From NCBI GenBank assembly GCA_021292105.1, contig CM037865.1, positions 20,787,428-20,851,427 on the forward strand: DNA of 64,000 nucleotides, in the 5' to 3' direction. The notes under the pieces are model-generated. The model did no database searches. It saw only the letters and a list, made by a program, of their open reading frames with translations, and had not been told where the DNA came from. The stretch is from Anadara kagoshimensis (Eukaryota; Mollusca; Bivalvia; Arcoida; Arcidae). This document shows positions 10,186 through 22,630 of this stretch, one piece after another; the stretch's first letter is position 1, and the number at the start of each line of letters is the position of its first letter. A program made the position numbers and the translations under genes.

Positions 10186-10350
10186 TGAGACAAAAGGGTG
10201 CGTAACCTTGAACGACACTCAGGGCAGACCCTGGTATGAATAGGTTTTTTCCTGGCAGTACAATTTGCTCCATCGCTTTGAGCTGATCCTCTCGATATAA
10301 GTGAAAAGGACTGGGACGTAAAACACCATTACTCCACTTCACTTCACTCT
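10186..10350 (+). mobile_element. SINE 3' portion
   Basis: It ends in CTCGATATAAGTG...GACTGGGACGTAAAACACCA, the shared SINE tail. The upstream part is too diverged to assign to family A or B. Confidence 0.6.
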
Positions 10351-10383
10351 ATTCCAAGTTTGTTTCTAAATTAATGCAATTAG

Positions 10384-10990
10384 GCATAATTATTTTGTAA
10401 AGACCTAGATCTTAAGATAATACTTAAGAACATATACTTGAGTCTCATTCCACTTGTCAATGGAAGAGAAAGTATTTTTATTTGTTTATTTTTATTTATT
10501 TATTTTTTTGGCAGTTCAAATTCAATTATTTAAGTTTGTATTCAGAATTTTCGTATTTAACATATTTAACTGTCTAAACCGCGCGATTATGGATCACAGC
10601 ACCTATAGGGGCGTATTCTTGTGTGAGAGGGGTTTTCAGTCATCTTGCTGAAGGCCGGTGGGTTAACTTCAGACAATCTGGTTTCTTCCAATATTTTTTA
10701 ACTGACTGCCTCGATATAATTTAAGTGAAATATCCTTGACTAGGGCATAAAACTGCACTACCCAACTACAGGTTTCTAAATTGCTACATGTATAAAGAGG
10801 CGCAGTGATCCAGTAGAAACTTAGATCTTAAGAGAATACTTAGATATACACACACTTTTCTTCCACTTGTCAATGAAGGAGAAAGTTTCTTTTATTTTTT
10901 CTTTCATTTACATCTGTCGTTGGCATGTCAAATATTCAATTATTGAAGTTTGTATTAGGAATTTACGTATTCAACATGTTTAATTAACAC
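10384..10990. repeat. direct duplication, period about 413 bp
   Basis: CCACTTGTCAATG plus about 120 bp of following sequence occurs at 10450 and 10863, and CTTAGATCTTAAGA-like blocks precede both. The first unit also holds a SINE-B copy. Confidence 0.7.
10584..10772 (+). mobile_element. SINE-B copy
   Basis: It matches other SINE-B copies: GGATCACAGCACC, TGTGTGAGAGG, GCTGAAGGCCGGTGG, then CTGACTGCCTCGATATAA and the GACTAGGGCATAAAAC tail. The head is worn. Confidence 0.65.
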
Positions 10991-11392
10991 CGGAACTTTA
11001 TTTAGTGTTTATGATGATACAAAAATAAACAAAAGAATTTATCGTCTGCTAGAATTAACTCTCGTCTGCAAATGTCAGATTCGTGCATCTCTGACAAAGT
11101 GATTATAATGGCTCAGACGACGGGTATTCCCATGAGGTTTTTCCCGCGTCTATAATATAAGGCCGCACTGTATTGCTAGCAATTTTACACACCATATCTT
11201 TAATTATTGATACCAGACGGATTTTATCTAATATACTGTACGAAAAATGTTTTCTGTGGTGTTTTGAAAAAAAGGCCGTCTGTACCTTTTGCTGAAAGCG
11301 ACTAGCTCATCAGAAGACCGCGAAAAGCTGAATAATGCTGATGCGGCTTTAAACAATAGTACACTCACTTCCCTTCACTCATCAGATCATAA

Positions 11393-11396
<4 letters not shown>

Positions 11397-11445
<49 letters not shown>

Positions 11446-11502
11446 GTAATGGAGTTTACAACCCTCTCCCCCTCCCCCCTCCCCATCCCCCCCTCCCCGT
11501 AA
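11397..11502. repeat. (GT)n microsatellite and C-rich tract
   Basis: About 23 GT units (11397-11443), then a C/T-rich purine-free stretch (11460-11500). An open frame crossing it encodes only Val-Cys repeats and is not a gene. Confidence 0.95.
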
Positions 11503-12359
11503 AGATTTCTAGGATAAAAAGATGGAGTTGATGGACAAAGAATTCTTGCAGTTTGGAGTAAAATTAGTGGAGTGTATAATCTTTTTGGAATAGGGTTTTG
11601 GGCAGGGACTGGACTTGATCATTAGGTCGTTTTCTAATATAATAATGCCAGTAGCAAGAAAGGCCTAGGTATGTTTTGTAAAATGTAGCTCAGTATAATC
11701 TGAAAAATGGAGTTTTATCGATAGTGAATATGATTTAGTAGTATTCTTATTCCAACGGAAAACCTAGTGTAAATACTTTTAATAATGATTCTTTCTATAT
11801 TTTCATTTACTGGGGATTCTGTACCAGGAAAGAAATTGCGCCAACATACAGATTGCTCACGTCTTGACAAAATAGGGTTTTATGTAATAAATTTTAACAC
11901 TACTGACTGATTAGTAATCATCAATTCATATGTATGTGTTAGTTCGGAGCAAACGAATACATATAACCTTCAGCATTACTTCGTCGTCAAATACTATTAA
12001 CTCGTCATAAGGTCCAATTTTTCATGGCTTAGCAGTTAATAGTCCATCAGACAAGCAATAATTGCATGATGGGATGTATTCAAGGTTCCATAAATCGTCA
12101 CCTTTCCCGGAATTATCGATAATATTTACACCTATCGGAAAAAATATAACAAAATTACTGATCATTCTACTGCCAGTCTGGTGATGATAGCCTGATCTTC
12201 TGGGGTAAATTATTGCTCTTTCATGACGTTTTATGTTAGTTTAACTTCATATTCTGTCAAAATGTGAAGCCGTTAGGGAAGATAAAAAGTTTGACTCCGT
12301 TCCAAGTGGAATATGGAATAAAGATCCGCATAGTGTACAGCATGATGCAGCTACATAGA
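11503..12359. other. interval without recognised gene
   Basis: Non-coding AT-rich sequence with no feature that I could match elsewhere. Confidence 0.5.
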
Positions 12360-12573
12360 GTACCGACCTGTCAAAAGTTTAACACTAAGCTAATGAAAAG
12401 AAGTCTAAGCTCGGCTGCCAAGTGACCAAAATACGGATAACTAGTAACCGAAAAAACTGCCGAAAGGTACTGAGCAATTGTCGAGATATGGCTAACGAGG
12501 GGCTGGGATGAGCTGCCAATTCGACAATAATCAGTTGCACTTTGTGTTAAACTTTCGACAGGTCCGTACCGTA
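12360..12573. mobile_element. TIR family 1 element
   Basis: It starts TACCGACCTGTCAAAAGTTT and ends TTAAACTTTCGACAGGTCCG. It is a well-preserved copy of about 214 bp. Confidence 0.9.
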
Positions 12574-12790
12574 AAACACATAAAAAATTAATACACAGAG
12601 GACCGGTGATATTTTATCTCAAAAATAACTAGTTATTGACATTAAACATATATTATACTAACATTTATTACTCAACAAATATGAGTTCATTTATTTTTTT
12701 TCCTTGCCACGGATATTGTGATAAATTGTACAAAAATGAAAGTTTTTTATTCTTATCTAAATATTTACATTGCGTAACCATGACAATACA

Positions 12791-13018
12791 TACAGCACAG
12801 ACCTGTCGAAAGTTTAACACTAAGTTAACAAATTGATGCCGATCGCGCTAAGTGACAGCTTATCTAGGACGGTCATTCGTTAGGTAAATTTTGACAGTTG
12901 TTCAGTATTAGCTGACAGCTTTATACTCACAAACTATCCATATAACGGCCACTTGACAGCCGAACATCGACTTCTTTTCGTGAGCTCAGTGTTAAACATT
13001 CGACAGGTCTGTACTGTT
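12791..13018. mobile_element. TIR family 1 element
   Basis: It starts TACAGCACAGACCTGTCGAA and ends CATTCGACAGGTCTGTACTG, showing the full TIR. It is only 218 bp from the preceding copy. Confidence 0.9.
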
Positions 13019-13218
13019 TGTAGATTAAGGTTACTGATGATAGGGAGGATGTCGTGTCTAACAAGTGTATGTTTAGACACGTCGCTAGGTTAATTGTGCC
13101 ATTAAGAACACATTATCCTGATTGTAGACAAATTGTGATGACATTCAAGAAGCATGTAGAGCACCAGCATGCTGCCTGCTTTTGTGTCTAATAAATTGAA
13201 CGTATTCGCTTGATGAAT

Positions 13219-13305
13219 ACAGTAATACCTAAATATAAAGACCACCCATAGGTTGTAGAGAAACTGGGATCTATAATCATGTGGTCTTCACTGATGGTTC
13301 TGTAT
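13219..13305. mobile_element. short TIR family 4 element
   Basis: An 87-bp deletion derivative bounded by TACAGTAATACC and GGTTCTGTA, with the internal words AAAGACCACC and GTGGTCTTCA. It is related to elements at 36529, 39120 and 60620. Confidence 0.55.
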
Positions 13306-13317
13306 AAAAATTATCCT

Positions 13318-13500
13318 GGGTATATTTGACGTCCCATAGTTCCATGTTCCTGTCATTCATAATTTTAATTTCACACTTGTCGGGTAAAGCTGTCTAGACA
13401 TGAGTTGCTTACCCTTCCAGAACACCCGGCCTTACTTCTCAACTGAAGGTTATCGTTTTTAACTAAATTTGCCAGTTTTCATTTTTTACTTTGCCTTTGG
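13318..13500 (+). mobile_element. 3' end of the Penelope-like element
   Basis: It begins with the last codons and stop (TATTTGACGTCCCATAG) and continues into the 3' UTR (TTCCATGTTCC, TGCTTACCCTTCCAGAACAC). It is a 5'-truncated copy whose far end has been amplified into the following triplicate. Confidence 0.75.
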
Positions 13501-13613
13501 GATTGTGGTTTAGACATGTATTTGGTTATATAAAATTGGGATTGTGGTTTAGACATGTATTTGGTTATATAAAATTGGGATTGTGGTTTAGACATGTATT
13601 TGGTCATATAAAA
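13500..13613 (+). repeat. 39-bp triplicate derived from retroelement tail
   Basis: GGATTGTGGTTTAGACATGT starts near 13500, 13539 and 13578, giving an exact 39-bp period with one difference in the last unit. The unit corresponds to the 3' end of the element (GATTGTGATTCGGACATGG in other copies). Confidence 0.9.
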
Positions 13614-14103
13614 CATCAGTTACTATTTTGCTTTGATTTTTGGCCGATGACGTCATAATGGACAAGGTATTTCAGATGGATAAGGTTATCTCTAACAGAA
13701 CTTGTTTTGGCAGCAAAATAATAGGAAATTCGACAGCATGATTATACAGGGGTTGTTTTATCTATTGACTTACTGGAGCAATAATACTGTCTAAAGTATC
13801 CTCCATATATGCAGCAAAGGTCTGGCGATAATAATTAATAGTTGAGGAATTGCTGCGTTTGGCCGAGATATTGATAACATGTAAGCGAAAAGCTACCAAG
13901 GTATATGTATATATAGCACCTGTCAATAGATATAGATAACGAGGGGACAAGAAAAGATACCGGTTCGGAACTTATTATAACATTAACTTAAAACCCTGAG
14001 CCGGTGGTGGCTGGTTCCCCGAGGATATCACAAACTCATTAGGCAATAACTGTGTATTATTATCAGAGAGATACTATTGTCTAAATTTGCAGCTAGGTAA
14101 CAT
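13614..14103. other. interval without recognised gene
   Basis: Non-coding. It contains one perfect CRE octamer TGACGTCA at 13648-13655. Confidence 0.5.
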
Positions 14104-14283
14104 TTGAAATTCCTCAAAAACTCATGCAAAGTATTTACTTAGCTAAATTTGGTAAAATATATTTTGGTCCTTTTGGGTATCTTTTCAACGTCTTGAAAGC
14201 AGTTTTGACCCAAGTACTACTGATGAGGAATTGTATCTCGGAACGCTCGTCTAGTGCTGTTAAATTAAAACTTGTTTAGTATG
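14104..14283 (+). mobile_element. hammerhead-bearing repeat module, copy 2 (decayed)
   Basis: A diverged plus-strand copy of the module at 3465-3672. The hammerhead region (14214-14257) keeps CTGATGAG, GTC and a 6-bp stem I (GTACTA/TAGTGC) but reads GGAAC where GAAAC is required, so the core is probably dead. Confidence 0.6.
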
Positions 14284-14289
14284 TAATTT

Positions 14290-14329
14290 GTTGGCTTAGT
14301 GTTAAACATTCAACATGGCTGCACTGTAA
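14290..14329. mobile_element. TIR family 1, right end only
   Basis: TTGGCTTAGTGTTAAACATT followed by CAACATGGCTGCACTGTA. No matching left end is visible. Confidence 0.6.
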
Positions 14330-15783
14330 TTGTTGCATTAGACTTAGAGTAACTTAATAATCAATTGTAGTTTTAAAGCAAAATATATTTACATGAAACT
14401 GACATATTGAAGTTGGGTTACTTCCAAAAAAGAACTTTTCAATAAATGGAAAAATACAATGTATAAAATATTTTTATAAGTGCAAAACCGTTTGAAATAT
14501 TGAAGTTTGAAATAAAGCCAAGAAACGATCTATTCAATAAAGAAAAAGATTATATTATTATTTTTGTCTAAACTTTAAATCCTTGATCATCTTTTCTAAA
14601 CAACAACATGTTATATGACTTGTAATATTTGAAATAAAACGAAGAAAGGATCTAATCAATATAAGATTTTAAAATTTTTTGCTATAGTAATCTTTTCTTA
14701 ACACCAATCCAACATACATGTCATGATAATATGTGATATTTGAGTTACACCATATCATATCAATAAAGATCCCATCACTAGTTGTTGGTTCAGATTTTGC
14801 AATATTTTTAAATGTTCCTCTGTCTGCTTCTATTCAGAATATGTCAAATTTTGTGCGTTTCAAAAAATATTTACAGATAATGTTCTAAAGTATCGTCTTA
14901 TATTTGAATACAAAAATTTACGCATAAGAACATAATTTTTGGACAATATATGTGCGTAATGCAAGCGGGAGACATACGATGTGTAACGAGCATTACGTAA
15001 ATGTTTCCTTCAAATATATGTTAAAAATTGAATCGTTATTGTTTAAATCAATATGTTATCCATCCCCTTGGATCGTCTATTTTAAACGCCTCCAGTTGGT
15101 TTTCCATTGTTCACGTATAAACAGTATAAATTAGACTGCGTGTTCTGCGTGCATAATACACACACGAGAAAATTAATTTCTTTGACAATAGATGACATCA
15201 AGCAAGGGTAAAAAAAAAGTTTACCATGTATTATAAAAATGTAAAATATCGGTGTTGTTAATTCCGTTGTGACCAATAAAGGGTAAGGTGGCGTCATTGA
15301 AAACAGCCTAAGATGCTGTTTATGAGGACTTTATAAACACCCTACCTTCAGATCGCGAACAATCTATACGAACAACAAGTGTGGGTAAGAAAAACGTCTA
15401 CCAATTACTTAATTGCAACATTGGGTCGTTATTGTGTTAATTTTGCGTGTTAATTCAAACCATTAGTCTATCAATTAAAATTCTTTTAGGTGTTGCTTCA
15501 CTGTACACTTTTATTCACTATACATCATATTATGTGCGTATGAATGAAGTTCTCACCTATAATTTTCTAAAGGGGCGTCCTATATCCGAGATCAAAAATA
15601 TACACAAGACCAAAATACATGGGCTTTAACAAAAAGTGAGACAAGTACTTAAAATGTACTTTCAGAACACATAAATATAAAATTCGATAGATTTTGTATA
15701 ATTCTTGTGCTGGTTTAGCCATATAGATAAAAAATACACGGGCAGCCAAATTAATATTTAAAAGAACATAAACTTTATTGTTA
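14330..15783. other. interval without recognised gene
   Basis: Very AT-rich. From 14455 to 14760 a loose repeat (TTTGAAATAAA(G/A)C(C/G)AAG(A/G)AA...GATC(T)ATTCAATA) recurs about every 120 bp. No coding signal is visible. Confidence 0.45.
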
Positions 15784-15975
15784 TACAGAACAGACCTGTC
15801 GAAAGTTTAACACTGAGCTTATGAAAAGGAGTCGAAGTTCGGCTACCGAGTGACTGAGATATGGATAGCTAGTGGTCGAAAATCTGTCAAATAAAAGATA
15901 ACAGATGATAAAAAACTGTCAGGATATACAGCTAACGATGGGTCGCAATGAGCTGACTCTGTTGGCTAAGTGTTA
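15784..15975. mobile_element. TIR family 1 element
   Basis: The left end is TACAGAACAGACCTGTCGAA. The right end (GGCTAAGTGTTAATATTTAC) is eroded. Confidence 0.8.
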
Positions 15976-16014
15976 ATATTTACATTTTGTCTGTTTTCTG
16001 TCTTCTACACAAGG

Positions 16015-16200
16015 TTTCAGAGCAATTGCGTTCATATCGGCTATGAACTGCAAGATCTACCTTGGTGACGTCACGGGAATAGAGGCGTTTAACATTGTTT
16101 ATTACGCATGCGCAAGGCCCGTGACCTTATGAGATTGGACGCGATTGAACGTGATTTGCAATCGAGGGGGCAGTCGTAATAAAGGTCTAAGGCTGGTAAC
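16015..16200. promoter_or_regulatory. GC-richer block with CRE and NRF1-like sites
   Basis: It contains a perfect CRE palindrome TGACGTCA (16066-16073) and an NRF1-type site, TGCGCATGCG on the minus strand, near 16106-16118. It stands out from its AT-rich surroundings. No transcript start or flanking exon is visible, so promoter function is only a possibility. Confidence 0.25.
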
Positions 16201-17544
16201 GCTTTTAAATGGTTACACATTGCCGTAAAGAGGTAAATGGGATATATTTACATTCATTCATGAATAAATATATATATTATGTGACAAAACTTTTTCTTAC
16301 AAATAAATTTATATTTTCTTTAAGTCAAATATGTTAATTTTTTAATATTTTAGAAATTAAAACTATCAAGAATTAAAAAAAAACAGTTAAAATTAAAAGA
16401 TGATAAAAATGAATAAACCAAATTAAAGAAGTATAATTAATATATTTTGTTTAGCATTTTAAACTTTAAAATAAAATAAAATGGTTATGTTTGCTACAAG
16501 GACAAAGATGTGATATTACTAATAGGCAGTCTATAGCTAGAAAAACAATCTTGAATACATACAAGTTTGTGGAAGAACTGTATCATGTTCTTTTCTTGAA
16601 ATAGTATCAAAACTTATAAAGTTTACGCCGATGGGAGAAAATTAAATCGAATATTCGTATACATGTATATAATTGCCTTTGACAGAATACATTAATTAAA
16701 CGAACCCACATTATGCGATTACAATTACATTTACATTTTATTCTTTCCCTTACCCAATATTTGCTCCAAGAAATATGATGCTCCTCATATCTACATGTTA
16801 CATTACTGTTTATTAAAAAGTTTCTCATTGATGAATTGTTTATCCCGTAATGTATTATTAAGATGATGGTGTTGAAGTCTTAATCTGTTAATTAGTATCC
16901 GTAATTCACATACCTCCGCACACCTGTCAACATTACCGGATGACTCAATACATGACACGTACCGACAAACGACAAATGAACCCTTTTATGGTCAGCATCC
17001 ATCGATAACATTAAGAATTTACAAGTATCGTTTTTATTAATTACACAAACTTCATCAAACTTATTCAATATACAAGATAATATCAAAACTTATAAACTTA
17101 TAAATGAAATGTATGAATGTTAGATAATATTGTAAAAGTATTTAGAATGTGAATAAAAAAAATTAAAATAAACTTTAACATTAAATATTTGTATGGTTTA
17201 AATAATTTTATCCGTTTTTTGGTTGTCATATTTTTTTAAATTTTGATTTCATAAAAAATGGCATATGAAATGGTAAACGATTCATTACTTTTTAGAAAAA
17301 AATCCCTATTTATTTCAAATGTAACCAACTAAAGTAACCAACCATTCCCTTATAAAGTTACTTTCCAAAATAAAATTTAAATTAAATAAATAACTAAATA
17401 AATAAATTGATAGACATGACATGAATTTTTTTTCACTGTGTGTCAATGAAAAAAAAGTAAAAAAAAAATGAATAAATAAAAATAAAAAATAAAATAAAGA
17501 TTTAAAATATTTAAAGTGTATATTGATGCGGCATTCAAGGTCAT
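16201..17544. other. interval without recognised gene
   Basis: Very AT-rich with many A and T runs. Short open frames near 16607-17086 show no domain. Confidence 0.5.
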
Positions 17545-17546
17545 GT

Positions 17547-17590
<44 letters not shown>

Positions 17591-17668
17591 ATACTATAAT
17601 GCAACCTTGCATCAATCATTATTCAATTACATTGTTGATACTTGTTGGGTCAAGATTACTTTTCAGTC

Positions 17669-17731
<63 letters not shown>

Positions 17732-17733
17732 TT
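17545..17733. repeat. two (TTTA)n microsatellites
   Basis: TTTA/ATTT runs at 17545-17589 and 17670-17733, separated by 80 bp of unique sequence. The 101-codon frame across them is mostly simple repeat. Confidence 0.95.
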
Positions 17734-18149
17734 TTCAGACGAAACACTTTAAGAAAATAAAATATAATGTAGATACATTTATATGTATTACATATACTAA
17801 GTTTCATACTAGCACATTATACATGTAGGTAATAGGGGAATGCCCCCTGGCTTGCAGACGGTACACTTTCTTACCTCTAACCATAGAGAGTAATCAAGGG
17901 AGATAAAATTGTTAAACTCCCGTATTCCAGTCACAACAATCTGTCACGATCTGCTGTTCCATCAGCTGTTCCGTTAATCGAAAATCGTTATTGACAAAGC
18001 GCGGAATTAAAATTTTTTAAAATGATTTTGAACCAAGAAAAAGAAAAGAAAATAGTTTTAAACGTAAATATAACATAACGCGCGTTATTCAGTTTGCTTG
18101 CATATCAATTGCGTTCATATCGACTATGAACCACATTTCTAAACAGTTC

Positions 18150-18182
18150 AATTGTTAAATATTTCGACAGGCCTGTACTGTT
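18150..18182. mobile_element. TIR family 1, right end only
   Basis: It reads ATTTCGACAGGCCTGTACTG. It is preceded by a short phrase (AATTGCGTTCATATCG) also present at 16023, downstream of another family 1 copy. Confidence 0.55.
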
Positions 18183-18468
18183 ACGTTATATTACACGGAA
18201 ACCCATAATACAATCGTATAAACAAACTGTAACTGAATCCGTTAGATAGGTCATCATTATAAAGAAATAAAAAATGAAGAAAGCAATCCAATTTACTCAT
18301 GTTAGCCATTTTTTCACGTAATATCAGACTGTGAAGGATCGTTATCGGGAGTAATAAATATAAATATGGAACCTAGCTCGATAGCCATGTTAGGATCACA
18401 AACAACATTCGCTAATACTTTCAATTAAATTCAAATTTGTTACGAGACGAAATCAATAAGACCCATAG

Positions 18469-18684
18469 TATAGGCCGGCCGAAAGTTTAACACTAAGCTA
18501 ATGAATTAGTGCCGAATCGGCAGTCAACTCATTTCGCTCCCTTTGGAGCTGTATCTCGACAAATGCTATCTATCTTCCTGCAGTTTTACGGTCACTAGTA
18601 ATCCATATCTCGGTAAGTCCGTAGCCGAGCTTTCGATCCCTTTTCGTTAGTTCAGTGATAAACTTTCAACAGGTCTGTACTATA
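18469..18684. mobile_element. TIR family 1 element
   Basis: The left end is GCCGGCCGAAAGTTTAACAC and the right end GATAAACTTTCAACAGGTCT. Confidence 0.85.
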
Positions 18685-19959
18685 CGTGTGATGCTATCGT
18701 TTTATATTAATGACTAAAGATAAGATTATCAACGTCGAAATGCCTAAACTCTACAAATAACATGAAATAAAACTCACGCGATAGAGAAAAAATACCGATT
18801 ATTAATCCCATAGAGATTGGAAAGTTTATAGAAACATAAAAATACCATAATAAACCCTTTTGGAATTTTTTTTTTAGAATTTAGAATTAAAATATATTTT
18901 GTAGTTTGTTGTTGATGATAAATTTTATTTATTTATTTGTTTATTTTTTAATGTATTTATTTAATCCATATTACTTTACTTTATTTAATTTTATTTTCCC
19001 CGTTCATGTGTTTTTATAAGAAAATGAAAAAAAAACTTCCATTAAAATAATTTAAAACCAATTTAAGTATCGTCGAGGAATCAATTTAATGGGAACGAGG
19101 TCGCTTTTATCTGTGTAATTTGATGTTTGTATGTAGCCTGATAGAAAAACTATCACCGGAAATGAGCTTTCCCTATCCAAATAGGAACCGATTCAGAGCA
19201 AGACACGGAAACCCATCACGAGAGCACGTTTTAAAAGGAGGATTGTACGTTCATGATTTTCTAAATTTTTGTGTTGTTTGACCTTGCTATATGTGCGTTC
19301 TATACTATATGTATACAATACATTTAAGATTTTTAGATGGTGAGTGCAAATTAAAACCATTTATTATGAACCTTGCAGGCTGAGAGCAATGTGATTGTAC
19401 TTGTTTCATAGTTATGATCAGAGCACATTCGTTAAAGGTTTCAAAAGGGTTTTGACTGTGATAAAGTCTGACATTCTTTCATATTTAAACAATACGCTTA
19501 TACATGCCATATTGGAAAAACATTGATTTGAGGTATATGACATCTAACTTGGACTTAGTTTTTAAGCAGGAAAATCATAATTCACAGCTATTTAGAAAAG
19601 GGGAAACAACGAGAAAATATCTGCAAACTATGTCACACTTATAAAATTTATTTCACCAGTTTTTGTGGTAAAGTAGTGCACGAAATGTAATTAGTGTAAA
19701 ACTGTTATAGTTTTCTTATTTAATTTTAGGTACAACATTATGCTTAACTGCCAATATTGATTTTTTAATCTGTTGCAACAAAGCGCAGTTAGCTCTAATG
19801 ATGAAACACGTTACATTGCGTTACAGTTTAACATTGCATAGGTAACTTTTACTTATTCAACAATCTAATTCTTTTTCGCCAGTTTCGTTTCAGTGGTACT
19901 ACATCTAACCAAACGATTTATATTGCATTTCACAACTTATATTAACGATTGTTAGTATT
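18685..19959. other. interval without recognised gene
   Basis: Non-coding AT-rich DNA. I see no feature in it that I can support. Confidence 0.5.
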
Positions 19960-20617
19960 GGTATCACCACTACATTGCATTACATCGGAACACCTTGGCT
20001 CATCAGAGAATTTTCGTATGTGGCAAGTCATGTTCAAAAGCTGGTGGGGTCTAACGCAGAATTGAAATTGTTCTTTCAACAAGCACTCGGCATTAATAAA
20101 CGGAAGTCGCGGGTCCTTTCCATCGGAAGAGACCTTAAAAGCCGATACACCGTCACGGTAGCATGGAATGCTAAAGATCTCTCTTAGCATAGTGCCTAGC
20201 ACTACAATAGTAACTTAATTTTAATTAAGAAATGTCATTTCTTATATTTACAATTCTTTCTTTTAATAAATATTTTTTACCTTGGCGCTTTTTTTTTCCA
20301 TATCTGCTCGTGTTTTATAGGGGTTTTAGCCATGCGAAATCGACGTGTCTCACATGACCGCGCGACCCCCTGTGTAGGACATGACGTAATATTGCGGGAA
20401 AATTGATACACATCAAGGGTCATGACCCCCATTGTCTTACATTGGGAATTGAAATACAATTGCTTCTGTATGTTACATCGAAGACAGGTACAGTCATATT
20501 GTAAATATATGAAATTTATACCACTTTACCTATAGTTGGTGACGTCTCGACAAAAGTGAAATGTTATCGACTCGGACGTAAAACCCCAATAATTCAATCA
20601 ATCAATCAATTTCATAT
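19960..20617 (+). mobile_element. diverged SINE-A with internal insertion
   Basis: A worn tRNA-like head (about 19980-20060) is followed by the SINE-A middle (CTTTCAACAAGCACTCGGCA; CACCGTCACGGTAGCATGG). The tail resumes at 20529 (ATAGTTGGTGACGTCTCGAC, CGGACGTAAAACC) and ends in (AATC)n. About 300 bp of unrelated sequence (20220-20525) separates the two parts. Open frames on both strands are incidental. Confidence 0.6.
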
Positions 20618-20928
20618 GCAATGCACTTTGAAGGCAAAATCCAGCTTCACCGTTATAGTGCTACGTGTGTTCCAACAACAACAATTTAATGGGAGGATTA
20701 CACGGAGACAGTAACATATTGGGTTTAATTTTGTCTAAGATCTTTATGCAGTGTTAACGTTATTAAAAATATTTTAATATCTTCTACCGTTGTTTACGAT
20801 CTGCACTTAGGAATTTTCAATATTTTCAAACAGACGAAAGAGATGCGTTGTAAGTTATTAAAGCTTAAAATATGTAATGCCAGCGTGATATAGACACAAT
20901 TCCGCAAAGCCACAGAATTATCTAGTCT

Positions 20929-21660
20929 TAAACACTTGAAATTGATTTAAATTAACACACCGTTGACGCAAATAATAAATAAGTAGGTAAGTCCAACAGC
21001 ATTTAATTGAGTTTACTTACATAACATTATCAGCATGTTTTAAATACACATTTTACGAATAACATTTATATTATGGTGTCCAGTTAAGGCCAAATTTTCA
21101 ATTATCGCCCCTTCGCTGCTTCGACCTTAACACGAAAGAGCGATATGGCCTCGGAAAACGCAAAGGATCAAGGATGTAAAGACGAAAGAACGAAGATTCG
21201 ATGGCAAAGGACCGAAAAAGAAAGAAGTCTATGGTCTTTTCAAAGTTCATGTTTCGCTCCTTTCGTCGTCGTATTAATTTTTATCATCGGTTCTAAACAC
21301 TTGAAATCGATTTAAATTAAAACATCGTTGACGCAAATAATAAACCTGTACGCAAGTCCTACAGTATCTAATTGAGTTTACTCTCATAACATTTCAGCAT
21401 GTTTTACTCTACGTAAATACGACCCCTTACGAATAAGTTCTACATATTATGGTGTCCAGTAAGGACTTGTATCCAATTATGGCTAATATCATTTTCCAAC
21501 CTAAATGCGAATGAATGAAATTGCGATGGTGAATGAACGAAGTTAGAAGACGTAGTTGCGAAAGCAAGTTTTCATTTCGAAGGAGTAAAATTTTTAAAAC
21601 TAAGAAGCTAATTTTCCAGGGCGGAGGAGGGAAGTTACGAAGGTGAAGGAGCAAATATTT
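20929..21660. repeat. 365-bp tandem duplication
   Basis: AAACACTTGAAAT(T/C)GATTTAAA starts at 20929 and 21294, and both units run through CGTTGACGCAAATAATAAA, CAGCATGTTTTA and ATTATGGTGTCCAGT. Each ends in a purine-rich stretch of GAA/GGA/CGAAG words, which continues more weakly to about 21870. Confidence 0.85.
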
Positions 21661-22081
21661 TTATCATTCCATCGTCTAGGCAACTTAGCTCCTTTTCTCT
21701 TTTCGCAATCGTATCTTTTTTCCTTCATGTTTCATCAGTTTGAAGGTTAGACCTAAATAACCTAAATAACACAAACAAACGAGGTTGTCTCGGTTGCAAA
21801 GGAGACGGGTTGTATGTGCGATGAATCAAAGTAGTAAATGCAAAAGAGAACGAATGAGATAGCAAGCGAATTCCCTACTTAAGCTTCGTCATCGTCATAG
21901 ATGAAAGCGTTTCCTTGTGCTAATAAATTATTTTTCAATTATATCTTTAATAAAATTCAGAAAGTTACACATCACACGTCGATAAAACGGGGTATAAAAG
22001 CTAAAAATAGAAATGGTATTGAAAGACGTAAGTTTGTCGGTAAGTTGTGTAACTGACCCTGGGTGTAGGGTTTTTTTTCTA

Positions 22082-22087
<6 letters not shown>

Positions 22088-22123
<36 letters not shown>
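22088..22123. repeat. (GA)n microsatellite
   Basis: An uninterrupted GA dinucleotide run of about 18 units. Confidence 0.95.
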
Positions 22124-22125
<2 letters not shown>

Positions 22126-22499
22126 ATGACATCTTTTTTTATTATTATCTTCTGTGGAATTGCATTTCTAGTTAATCATTGGCTTTTCATTTTTGATAGA
22201 GTTCTAATGGTTTTAATTTAAGGAACGTCTAAGATTTCTATTAAGAGAAGACGTAGTTTTAACTTTAATTTCAACACACATTACATTTATTGCTTTCACA
22301 GTTACTCAAGCGAAAATTTTGAAATTGTGCAAAAATATTTTTGAATTGATACAAATTGAAAAGTGTGGTGATGCAGAAATACCTTTCCATCACTTTATTG
22401 TTTTGAGATTCAGTCATCGAAAATGTATTTTGATGTTATCAGTGGAGTGCAGAAACGGTATTTTATACCCAAGTCATCTTTTTTTTTCTCTTATATTGA

Positions 22500-22612
22500 C
22501 AAGGTCAGTCCAAGTTTGGTGGAAGAGATGGGAATGCCCGGAGAAAGCCACCAATCTCTGAAATGGCAAACACTGACTAGGATCTGACCACAGTGCTGCT
22601 GACCCGAGAGTA
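22500..22612 (-). mobile_element. SINE-B fragment
   Basis: The plus strand shows GGTGGAAGAGATGGGAATGC, CGGAGAAAGCCACC and GGATCTGACC, which are reverse-strand SINE-B landmarks. Confidence 0.55.
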
Positions 22613-22630
22613 TATTGAACTGTCTTGAAA

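Noticed and set aside
11289-11531. 80-codon frame
   Set aside because: It runs through the (GT)n and C-rich tracts.
17523-17828. 101-codon frame with Leu-Phe-Ile-Tyr repeats resembling a membrane protein
   Set aside because: It is translation of (TTTA)n microsatellites.
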